A stretch of DNA of 64,000 nt from Bacteroidales bacterium. GTDB taxonomy: Bacteria; Bacteroidota; Bacteroidia; Bacteroidales; Bacteroidaceae. This document shows positions 56,970 to 64,000 of this stretch, piece after piece. The position numbers and the translations under genes are program-made. The notes under the pieces are model-generated. The model was not told the DNA's origin. It saw nothing but the letters and a program-made list of their open reading frames with translations, and ran no database searches. Each line of letters begins with the position of its first letter. Positions within the stretch are counted from its first letter, which is position 1. The DNA is taken from NCBI GenBank assembly GCA_004557185.1, contig SFEP01000002.1:9115-73114 (forward strand), written 5' to 3'.

Positions 56970-57005
56970 GGCATAGGCGCATATGCCCTGCAGTTCGTAA
57001 CTTTG
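56970..57005 (+). promoter_or_regulatory. Promoter and operator candidate of the hemerythrin-LuxR regulator
   Basis: TAACTTTG (56998-57005) is a perfect -7 element. Ten bp upstream lies GGCATA-GGCGCA-TATGCC (56970-56987), a perfect 6-bp inverted repeat in the spacer/-33 region. This is a plausible autoregulatory site. Confidence 0.45.
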
Positions 57006-57084
57006 CGGCGCTGCCGGCACGGTGCCGGCTGCCACTTAACGGACGACGAACGTGATACGAAACCACTACCAGGGCACCGACCGC

Positions 57085-58008
57085 ATGAGCGACGTGATAT
57101 GCGACGAGCCTGCCCTGCTGCAAATGATGAGCCGCTTCGGCATACCCCTCGGCGTGGCCGACAAAACGGTGACGCAGGTGTGCCAGGAGCACCACGTAGA
57201 CACTGCCACCTTCCTGGCATTGGCCAACTTCATGAAGCAGGGGGCACGAGGGGCGGCCGAACATTTGCCACAGGTATCGGTGGCAGCACTCACCGACTAC
57301 CTGCGCCGCGCCCACACCTACTTTCTCGACTACCAGTTGCCCGCCGTGAGGCGCAAACTGCTTGAGGCGCTCGACTGCTCGCAAACGGCCGAGGTGTCGC
57401 TCCTCATCATCAAGTTCTACGACAACTACATGGGCGAGGTGCGCAAACACATGCAGCACGAAAACCGCAAGGTCTTTGGCTACGTGGAGGGGCTACTGCG
57501 CGGCGAACGTACTGGCAATTACTCCATTGCCGACTTTGCCCGCAGTCACAGCAGCATCGACGTGAAACTGCAGGAACTGAAAAACATCATCATCAAATAC
57601 TACGCGCCCACCGAGCAGGCCGAATTGCTCCACTCCGCCCTCTACGACATCTTTACCTGCGAAAAGGACCTGCGCATGCACTGCCAGGTGGAGGACGACA
57701 TCTTCGTGCCGGCCGTGCAGATACTCGAGAACCAGGTGGCCCTCACCGCACAGCCTGCCGATGCCCAAGCCGAAAACAAGGAAACGGCGGGCAACGTGCT
57801 CTCGGAGCGCGAACAGGAAATTGTGCACTGGGTGGTGTGCGGACTCTCCAACAAGCAGATTGGCGAACGCCTCTTCATTTCGCCCAACACGGTGCTCACG
57901 CATCGCAAGAACATTGCGCGCAAACTCGACATTCACTCCGTGGCCGGTCTTACCATCTACGCCATCGTCAACGGCATTGTGGAGATAGGCGACATCGGCC
58001 ACGACTGA
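57085..58008 (+). CDS. Hemerythrin-domain LuxR-type transcription regulator
   Basis: A 307-residue protein fusing three parts. Residues ~1-60 (FGIPLGVADKTVTQVCQEHHVDTATFLALANF) match the ScdA/RIC N-terminal domain. Residues ~75-220 form a hemerythrin-like four-helix bundle with di-iron ligand candidates His77, His122/Glu126 (HMQHE), His183 and His199/Glu203 (HCQVE). Residues ~240-295 are a LuxR-type HTH (LSEREQEIVHWVVCGLSNKQIGERLFISPNTVLTH). The domains suggest direct sensing of NO, O2 or iron-sulfur damage coupled to DNA binding. The ATG at 57085 is preferred; a GTG at 57052 would add 11 unconserved residues. Adjacent to ferritin. Confidence 0.85.
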   Translation: MSDVICDEPALLQMMSRFGIPLGVADKTVTQVCQEHHVDTATFLALANFMKQGARGAAEHLPQVSVAALTDYLRRAHTYFLDYQLPAVRRKLLEALDCSQTAEVSLLIIKFYDNYMGEVRKHMQHENRKVFGYVEGLLRGERTGNYSIADFARSHSSIDVKLQELKNIIIKYYAPTEQAELLHSALYDIFTCEKDLRMHCQVEDDIFVPAVQILENQVALTAQPADAQAENKETAGNVLSEREQEIVHWVVCGLSNKQIGERLFISPNTVLTHRKNIARKLDIHSVAGLTIYAIVNGIVEIGDIGHD

Positions 58009-58038
58009 GGCCACGACACACCGTACGTTAGCTAATAG

Positions 58039-58080
58039 GGCGGGGAAAATGCCTACGGATGGGTATTCCCCGCCATTTTT
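58039..58080 (+). terminator. Rho-independent terminator after the regulator gene
   Basis: GGCGGGGAA (58039-58047) pairs with TTCCCCGCC (58066-58074), followed by ATTTTT. Confidence 0.8.
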
Positions 58081-58088
58081 CGTGTAGA

Positions 58089-58096
58089 TAACTTTG
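58089..58096 (+). promoter_or_regulatory. -7 promoter element of the porin gene
   Basis: TAACTTTG, perfect match, 28 bases before the ATG at 58125. Confidence 0.65.
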
Positions 58097-58124
58097 CCGC
58101 CGCAAACATCATTTCTTACAACGC

Positions 58125-59231
58125 ATGAACCGTACGTTACGTCTCCTTCTTCTCCCATTATTATATGGGTGCTCCGCCGCCCTGTATGCCTCCGCCTCCC
58201 AGCCCTGCGCTCCTACCGACAGCACACCCCCTGCCACACGTAAGGTGGAGTGGGACGTGTCCCTACTCACGGAGGGGCAATGCCGCCTCAAGCACACGGC
58301 CGCGGCCTGGAACGGCGTGCTCAATGCCAGCCTGGCCGTGCCACTGTGGCAGGGGGCACAGGCCGAGGCGGGCGCTCTGGCCACCTGGCACGTGGGACCG
58401 CAACTGGTCGACGTGAGGCAGGATTTCTCCTCTATCAACGCGGAAAGCCGCGCCGCCCGCCTGGTGCACGCAGGGCTGAGCCAGACGTGGAAATGCGGGC
58501 TGCAGGTGTTCGCCGGACTGCTGCAAGCCGACGAGCATTACTTCAACACCGAACTCTCGGGCCTCTTTACCAACGCCAGTTACGGCTGCTACCCTACCCT
58601 CAACGACAACCTCCACATCAACGTCTATCCCCTCTCCTCCCTCGGCCTGCACCTGCAGTGGGACCTGCACGAGCGCCTCACGCTCCGCACCACGCTGTGC
58701 AACGGTGTGGCGGCCGACACGCCTCGTGAGCAATTCCGTTTCCGACCGCGACGCGACGGCGTCATCCTGCTGGGCAGCGCCGACTATTGCCGTCCCTCGC
58801 AGCGCGACGACGAACTGCCCACTCACTACGTGCTGGGCGGCAACGTGGGCAATCACTACCGCACTGAATGGGGCCGTCGGCACACGCTGTGCGGCCTCTG
58901 GGCCACGGTGGAGCAGCCCCTGTGCCGCACGGGCCGCCTGCGCTGGAACGGGCTGCTGACCGCGGCTCACGAGTTCAACGACCCCGAAACGGCCAACAGC
59001 TACTGGAATGCGGCCCTCGCCGTGGAGCACATGACGCGCAAGGGTGGCACACTGGCCCTCGGCATCAGCAGGGCTTACTACACCGACGGGCACGAAACCG
59101 ACGTGGAGGCCACTTTCTCCTTCCCCGTGTCGTCGTGGCTCTCGCTGCAGCCCGCCGTGCATTTCATCACCACCGACGGCCGTCGCAGCACAGTGGCCAT
59201 GCTCCGCGTGTCACTTACGCCTTTCTCCTAA
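58125..59231 (+). CDS. OprB-like carbohydrate porin
   Basis: A 368-residue outer-membrane barrel with a signal peptide ending near YASAS. The middle has OprB-type blocks: QDFSSINAESRAARLVHAGLSQ, then VFAGLLQADEHYFNTELSGLF, then YPTLNDNLHINVYPLSSLGLHL. These place it with carbohydrate-selective porins. The C-terminal strands end in LRVSLTPFS. The substrate is unknown. It is convergent with the AGCS transporter gene, with 12 bp between the stops. Confidence 0.78.
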   Translation: MNRTLRLLLLPLLYGCSAALYASASQPCAPTDSTPPATRKVEWDVSLLTEGQCRLKHTAAAWNGVLNASLAVPLWQGAQAEAGALATWHVGPQLVDVRQDFSSINAESRAARLVHAGLSQTWKCGLQVFAGLLQADEHYFNTELSGLFTNASYGCYPTLNDNLHINVYPLSSLGLHLQWDLHERLTLRTTLCNGVAADTPREQFRFRPRRDGVILLGSADYCRPSQRDDELPTHYVLGGNVGNHYRTEWGRRHTLCGLWATVEQPLCRTGRLRWNGLLTAAHEFNDPETANSYWNAALAVEHMTRKGGTLALGISRAYYTDGHETDVEATFSFPVSSWLSLQPAVHFITTDGRRSTVAMLRVSLTPFS

Positions 59232-59243
59232 ACCGCACCCCGT

Positions 59244-60602
59244 TCACGGCTCGGGCGCGGCCTCGTCGAGGCGGTTTTCCCACAGATAATGGCGCGTTTC
59301 CTTCACCACCACGCCCGACAGCAGCACGAGCGACACCAAGTTGGGCAGGGCCATGAGGGCGTTGAAAAAGTCGCCCAGGTTCCACACCAAACTGATGGCC
59401 GTCACCGAACCCGCAAAGGCGGCAGCAATCCACAGCACGCGGTAGATGATGCGTGCCCGGCGGCCTATGAGGAACTCCAGCGCCTTTTCGCCCAGATAAC
59501 TCCAGCCCAGCAGGGTGCTGAAGGCAAACGTGGCGATGCCGATGCTCAGCAGCAGCGAGCCCACCACGGGTATTTGCGAAAAGGCCACCTTGGTGAGTGT
59601 GGCGCCGGCCCGCGAGTCTACCTCCGGACTGGCCAGCACCGAACTCACCAGCACTACACCCGTCAGGGCACATATCACCACCGTGTCCCAAAAGGGCGAC
59701 GTGCTCGACACCAGCGCCTGCCGCACGGGGTTACGCGTCTGCGCCGCGGCAGCCACAATGGGGGCTGAACCTAAGCCCGACTCGTTGCTGAAGAGGCCAC
59801 GCGCCATGCCGTAGCGCATGGCCGTCATGAGCGTGGCGCCCACAAAGCCGCCCCCTGCAGCACGCGCCGAGAAGGCATCGGTCAAAATCAGTTGCAGCGC
59901 AGGCCACACATAGTGGTGGTTGCGCACCAGCAGCCACACGCAGCCCGCCACGTAGAAGAGGGCCATGAAGGGCACCAACCCCTCACACACACGGGCTATG
60001 CCCTTGATGCCAAAGAGGATGACGGCGCACGTCAGTGCCGCCAGCACCAGGCCCGTGCCCACGGGCGCTATGCCGTAGCCCTCGTGCAGCACAGTGGCTA
60101 TGGAGTTGCACTGTATCATGTTGCCAATGAAGAAGGAGGCCACCGCCGTGCTCAAGGCAAAGGCCACCGCCAGCCAGCGGCAGTGCAGCCCATTCTGCAA
60201 GGCATACATGGGTCCGCCCAGCATTTTGCCGTCGGGCGTGCGCACCCTGTACTTGATGGCCAGCAGGCCCTCGGCGTACTTGGTGGCAATGCCCAGCATG
60301 CCCGTCAGCCAGCACCAGAACACGGCGCCCGGTCCGCCCAACGTGACGGCCGTGGCCACGCCAATGATGTTGCCCGTGCCGATGGTGCCCGCCAGACTGG
60401 TCGCAAGGGCTGAAAACTGACTGACGTCGCCCGCCGAACCGCGGTCGCGGGTAACGCTCAAACGGATGGCTTTGAGCAGATGGCGCTGCGGAAAACGCAG
60501 GCGGATGGTGAGAAACAGGTGGGTGGCCAGCAGCATGATAATCATAGGATAGCCCCAAAGCCATCCGTTCACCACCGTGAGCAGTTCGTTGAGCTCTTGC
60601 AT
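59244..60602 (-). CDS. AGCS-family sodium:alanine/glycine symporter
   Basis: A 452-residue inner-membrane transporter with about 11 transmembrane segments. Family signatures are present: GTIGTGNIIGVATAV near residue 75, FWCWLTGMLGIATKYAEGLLAIKYR, GPMYALQNGL and FSNESGLGSAPI. It imports alanine or glycine with Na+. The promoter at 60689-60719 is a full consensus match. Confidence 0.93.
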   Translation of the reverse strand: MQELNELLTVVNGWLWGYPMIIMLLATHLFLTIRLRFPQRHLLKAIRLSVTRDRGSAGDVSQFSALATSLAGTIGTGNIIGVATAVTLGGPGAVFWCWLTGMLGIATKYAEGLLAIKYRVRTPDGKMLGGPMYALQNGLHCRWLAVAFALSTAVASFFIGNMIQCNSIATVLHEGYGIAPVGTGLVLAALTCAVILFGIKGIARVCEGLVPFMALFYVAGCVWLLVRNHHYVWPALQLILTDAFSARAAGGGFVGATLMTAMRYGMARGLFSNESGLGSAPIVAAAAQTRNPVRQALVSSTSPFWDTVVICALTGVVLVSSVLASPEVDSRAGATLTKVAFSQIPVVGSLLLSIGIATFAFSTLLGWSYLGEKALEFLIGRRARIIYRVLWIAAAFAGSVTAISLVWNLGDFFNALMALPNLVSLVLLSGVVVKETRHYLWENRLDEAAPEP

Positions 60603-60910
60603 AGATGAAATCGTTTAGAAAAGGGGCACAACGTTACACGTAGCCCCATTTTTCTGTTTTTGTGTCGTAAAAACCGTTATATAATGTGCAAAAATAAAGC
60701 ATTTCCGCATACCAACAAAACCTTTGCGCCTATACTTGCTTTTGCACCACAGCCACAGCTCCCCGCCGAAAGCCCCATTCGTACTTTCATTTAAAATAAT
60801 CAATGGAATACTTGTTGTTGCTTAGAATGTCCTTTAATGGATATTCTTTTGCTACAATCTTTTTATTGTGTATTGTACTCATATTATTATCTGGCTATTA
60901 TACATTTGTT
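60603..60910. other. Intergenic region at the start of the AT-rich hsdR segment
   Basis: It contains the AGCS promoter (60689-60719). Base composition falls sharply to the right of about 60780, marking the edge of probably acquired DNA. No gene, direct repeat or integrase site is visible. Confidence 0.6.
60689..60719 (-). promoter_or_regulatory. Promoter of the AGCS transporter gene
   Basis: On the minus strand, TTTG (60716-60719) is followed after 19 bp by TATTTTTG (60689-60696), a full consensus match, ~87 bases before the ATG at 60602. Confidence 0.7.
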
Positions 60911-63900
60911 TTACGGTTCTATAAACACTGGTGTACCTTTTTCATTTCCAGGATTTAATTCTAGCAGCTTCTCTATTAGACGATGGTTAGCCAAAAGACT
61001 TAAATCGATATCAAGTTGTTTTATCGAGAAAGTCATATAGCTCTTACGTGGATTCTTGTTAGGATAGTCCATCGCCTTCAGTTCATCCCTACCCATCTCC
61101 TTATGCCCTGTAATCGTATAGGCTGAGAGCTTATCTGGTTTACCAAAATCATATAGGACTAACAAAGACGTTCTTCCGAACATCTCTCTATGCTCTTCCA
61201 TAGAACCCTTGGTCTTGCCTAACCTTACATTATATATTCTATGCACCAGAATCCATTCTTTCTGTTTTTTGTCCTTGGCACACCCAACAAGGATAGTTTT
61301 ATCACCCCCAAAGAAATCAATAATGTTTTGGTCAAAGCGATTCCATTTATAGCACTCAAATGGCTCAGCGGCCATCATCATCTCACCTTCCTCCTCAATC
61401 AGAGGATACATGGAAACCACAGAAGTAGTCTTCACATCATTATCTTCCACATCCTCGTTCTCCTTGAAATTCTCCACTTGCTCCATTACTTCGCGGAACA
61501 CTTCTGGAGTGTACTGAGGCGGATAGCCATTCTTGACAAGGCAAATCTTGATGTCTTGTTTCAACTGGTCACGAACTCGCTGGTTGTTGAGCCAATCGGC
61601 AAATGATGATTTTGCATCAATGATATCTCGAATCTTGCATGCAAGACTCTTACACTTATCGTTGACAACAATACCATCCACCTCTTTGTCTTCTCCATAT
61701 TCGAAGTTGTTCTTGTCTCTTAGATGAATTAAGATGTCATAAAATGCCTTCTCTTCAAAAGTAAGCCCCAACTTGCGAAAACTCTCTCGGTCAGCCTGCA
61801 TACCTTTGAGAATGTTTAGAGCCTGCTCAGTGGCATTCTTGATGATACTTTCCGCAGTGGCTTCCTGTGTTGCACCAGCCTCTTGTTCTGACAGGAATTT
61901 ACGTCTGTCGTGGTACTCATGAATGGTAGCCTCCAGCATTTCTTGATACCTCTTCGATGCAATCTGATTTGTCTTCCCGTACTCTATGATTTGTTTGCGA
62001 AGAAGTTTTATCAGCGTTTCCAATTTAGAAGCAGGCATCTTGATATCTTCAAGCCTTTCTGTGAATTCAGGTCCGAAGATATCCATTTCCTCACCCTCTT
62101 CAAGAATGCTCTCCACATTGTTATACTTCAAGGCCTCCTCCACCATCTTTGCCACCCGGCGATTCATGGTGTCAGTGTCTGGAGCATCGGTTCCATTCAT
62201 TTTATAGACCATACCGGCAATAGCCATAAAGCATTGTGCCAATGCCGACTCTTCCTCACAGAGTTCTCCCGAAGGTTGACAAAGGTCGTAAGCCTTTCGC
62301 ATCCTCTTCACATTTTGCAGGAAATAGGTCTTGAAAGTAACTTTCTTTGTTTTCTTTCCTTCCTTGCTGACAGAGTTGAAGTTCTCGTTTGACGAGAATA
62401 CAAACTCCGCAGCCTTTGCCAATAGTGTGTATCTTGTTGCAGGATCGGTTTCTGGATTCAGGAATGGTGTCAGATCATAATTTCTGAACAATGCCTTCAA
62501 AATCTCCATGTACTCACGGAAGATGAGAGTAGCCTGTTCTATATCATCTTCGGTTAATGCAACGGAATTGTCTCCACCATACATCTTTCTGGCTTCCATC
62601 ATCTGGTCGCGAATACCGATATAGTCAACAATCAGACCATACTCCTTGCCGGGGAATTTTCGGTTGGCACGGCTGATGGTTTGTATCAACGAATGTTTCT
62701 GCAACGGCTTATCGTTATACATGTAGGTAAGACATTCCACATCGAATCCCGTTATCCACATATCTACAACAATGACAATGCGGAAATTAGAATGCTCTTG
62801 TTTGAAGGTGGCATCCAACTCTTCCGAACGCTGGTCATTCTTAACGCCTCCCAGATAGTTGTACATATCGGCCGCGTCATTACTTCCAACGCTGGCTACC
62901 ATGGCGATAGTCGGCATTTCCTTCAATTCTTTCAGCTCTTCTGGCGAAACTTTGACACCTTCTGGAGTCTTCCTCTCATCAAACCACTCTGGATAATGAG
63001 CCTTGAACTTCAGCAACAAGTCGTAAGCAATCTTTCTGTTGGAGCAGACAACCATGGCTTTCTGTACTCTGTCTGGGTCGTTGGCTACGGAAGATACGTA
63101 ATGGTCATGTATATCAACGGCAAGTTTCTCCAGACGGTCAGGCTCGCCAAGAATCATCTCTAACGAACTCATGGCCTTTTTGCTCTTTGCAATGTCTTCT
63201 TTGGTTGAGCCTTCATCAGCGCATTTAGCATAATATGCCTCAATCTCTTTGGCCTTCTCCTGATTGAGCAACACTTTGGCTATACGTGGATGATACTTGA
63301 TAGGCACAGTAATCTTGTCCGCCACAGCCTGATCCATCGTGTAGCGGTCTATCTCGTCGCCGAAAGTCTGATAGGTTGTAAAGCCTACGAATGTGGCATT
63401 GGGCAATGCTTCACGTAGCACTTTAGCGTATGGCTTTGACAGCATGGCACGCATATTTTCGTCAGCATCCTCGCTGAACTGAATACGCTTCGACCCTTCT
63501 ATCTGTGTGCGATGTGCTTCATCGCTGAAGCAGATGATGTTGCTGCGTTCATTGACAAGTCCGATGGGGTCATCCTTCCTGTCGCAGAACTTTTGGATAG
63601 TGCAGATGAAGAAACCTCCGCTATCTCTCAGACTAAGTTCTTCGCGCAACTTTTTACGACTTGGCACAACCGAAACCTCGCCCAAGCCCAAAAACTCAGT
63701 ACTCTTGGTAAAGAGTTTCGCACCTTGTTTTTGAAGGTCTTCGCGGTCAACAATCATCAGTATCGTAGGCGAACCTATCTCGGCTGCGCAACGCAACGAG
63801 AGCTGACGGGCAAGGAACGCCATCGTATAGGTCTTGCCGCATCCCGTGGCGCCAAAGTAGGTTCCACCCTTACCACTTTTTGTTTTCACCGATTTGATGA

Positions 63901-64000
63901 CACTCTCACGGAGAAGTCGTGTGGCAAAGAACTGCGGATAACGGCAAACAATTTCCTTTTCATCGCTGTCAAAGTTCTCATCTTGGAAATACACATAGTC
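60911..64000 (-). CDS. hsdR: Type I restriction enzyme R subunit HsdR (5' end outside window)
   Basis: 1029 codons of a longer gene are visible; the N-terminal nuclease domain lies beyond base 64000. The SF2 translocase motifs are clear: Walker A GATGCGKTYT near the visible start, DEAH box SDEAHRTQ, and motif VI LIQTISRANR. A HsdR-type C-terminal region follows. The DNA is much more AT-rich than the rest of the window, and codon use shifts accordingly. This suggests horizontal acquisition, common for type I systems. The hsdM and hsdS genes would be expected beyond the window edge. No frameshift is visible in the part seen. Confidence 0.94.
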   Translation of the reverse strand, partial: DYVYFQDENFDSDEKEIVCRYPQFFATRLLRESVIKSVKTKSGKGGTYFGATGCGKTYTMAFLARQLSLRCAAEIGSPTILMIVDREDLQKQGAKLFTKSTEFLGLGEVSVVPSRKKLREELSLRDSGGFFICTIQKFCDRKDDPIGLVNERSNIICFSDEAHRTQIEGSKRIQFSEDADENMRAMLSKPYAKVLREALPNATFVGFTTYQTFGDEIDRYTMDQAVADKITVPIKYHPRIAKVLLNQEKAKEIEAYYAKCADEGSTKEDIAKSKKAMSSLEMILGEPDRLEKLAVDIHDHYVSSVANDPDRVQKAMVVCSNRKIAYDLLLKFKAHYPEWFDERKTPEGVKVSPEELKELKEMPTIAMVASVGSNDAADMYNYLGGVKNDQRSEELDATFKQEHSNFRIVIVVDMWITGFDVECLTYMYNDKPLQKHSLIQTISRANRKFPGKEYGLIVDYIGIRDQMMEARKMYGGDNSVALTEDDIEQATLIFREYMEILKALFRNYDLTPFLNPETDPATRYTLLAKAAEFVFSSNENFNSVSKEGKKTKKVTFKTYFLQNVKRMRKAYDLCQPSGELCEEESALAQCFMAIAGMVYKMNGTDAPDTDTMNRRVAKMVEEALKYNNVESILEEGEEMDIFGPEFTERLEDIKMPASKLETLIKLLRKQIIEYGKTNQIASKRYQEMLEATIHEYHDRRKFLSEQEAGATQEATAESIIKNATEQALNILKGMQADRESFRKLGLTFEEKAFYDILIHLRDKNNFEYGEDKEVDGIVVNDKCKSLACKIRDIIDAKSSFADWLNNQRVRDQLKQDIKICLVKNGYPPQYTPEVFREVMEQVENFKENEDVEDNDVKTTSVVSMYPLIEEEGEMMMAAEPFECYKWNRFDQNIIDFFGGDKTILVGCAKDKKQKEWILVHRIYNVRLGKTKGSMEEHREMFGRTSLLVLYDFGKPDKLSAYTITGHKEMGRDELKAMDYPNKNPRKSYMTFSIKQLDIDLSLLANHRLIEKLLELNPGNEKGTPVFIEP

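Larger units (their letters stand above)
56653..57084. other. Divergent regulatory region between ferritin and the hemerythrin-domain regulator
   Basis: No gene. It holds -7 elements on both strands (56754 minus, 56998 plus), a small palindrome CCCTGCACAGGG near 56910, and the inverted repeat GGCATA-n6-TATGCC (56970-56987) in the regulator's promoter. Confidence 0.6.

Overview
The window comes from a high-GC member of the Bacteroidales, most likely Prevotellaceae. Several things point there. Promoters repeatedly carry the Bacteroidetes -7 element TAnnTTTG, sometimes with TTTG or TTG 19-21 bp upstream, and start codons lack Shine-Dalgarno sequences. The gene content is also typical: nusB-yajC-ybbR-coaE, coaX-omp-lptC-ppiD, DUF5606, DUF3575, DUF6057, BACON and anSME-type sulfatase genes, plus secreted proteins with T9SS-like C-terminal tails. 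The genus cannot be fixed from sequence alone.

Layout. 1-981: 3' part of a secreted protein gene. 1218-2402: DUF4143 ATPase with a palindromic operator candidate. 3101-8250 (minus): envelope operon coaX - FadL/OmpP1-like protein - lptC - PpiD/SurA-type chaperone. 8415-12611 (minus): mfd and an M15 peptidase. 12910-18353 (plus): GH84 hexosaminidase and a secreted CotH-kinase protein. 19156-22441 (plus): nusB, yajC, ybbR and an unusual coaE. 22759-29319 (minus): a three-gene envelope set made of a DUF3575 protein, an OmpA-like/TPR protein and a giant outer-membrane protein with five repeats. 29871-37554 (minus): Ser-type sulfatase, glmM, a CxxCH-containing TolB-like lipoprotein with DUF6057, and udk. 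37731-43101 (plus): HD hydrolase, lptD (TTG start), BACON lipoprotein, tRNA-Arg(CCG), nitrilase. 43854-54363 (plus): GH2 beta-galactosidase, LMW phosphatase, DUF5606, small membrane protein, NahK-like kinase, Ca2+ P-type ATPase. 54474-60602: CstA, ferritin, hemerythrin-LuxR regulator, OprB-like porin, AGCS transporter. 60911-64000: 3' part of hsdR on clearly AT-richer DNA.

How the genes work together. LptC and LptD (LPS export), PpiD, the M15 peptidase and several outer-membrane proteins make this largely an envelope region. GH84, the Ser-type sulfatase, the GH2 enzyme and the NahK-like kinase suggest use of host or mucin amino-sugar glycans, although no SusC/SusD pair is present. Ferritin next to a hemerythrin-domain regulator suggests iron, NO or oxygen stress handling.

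The most unusual signal lies between the genes. Several unrelated repeat families recur in intergenic DNA and share a 21-22 bp unit, about two helical turns. There are 22-bp arrays of four units at three loci, 21-bp arrays at 18749 and 22547, and inverted-repeat elements holding two 21-bp-phased direct repeats at 18637, 29755 and 43412. An 84-bp (4 x 21) repeat has three copies, and a perfect 26-bp repeat has copies exactly 84 bp apart. I know of no described element family with this shared architecture.
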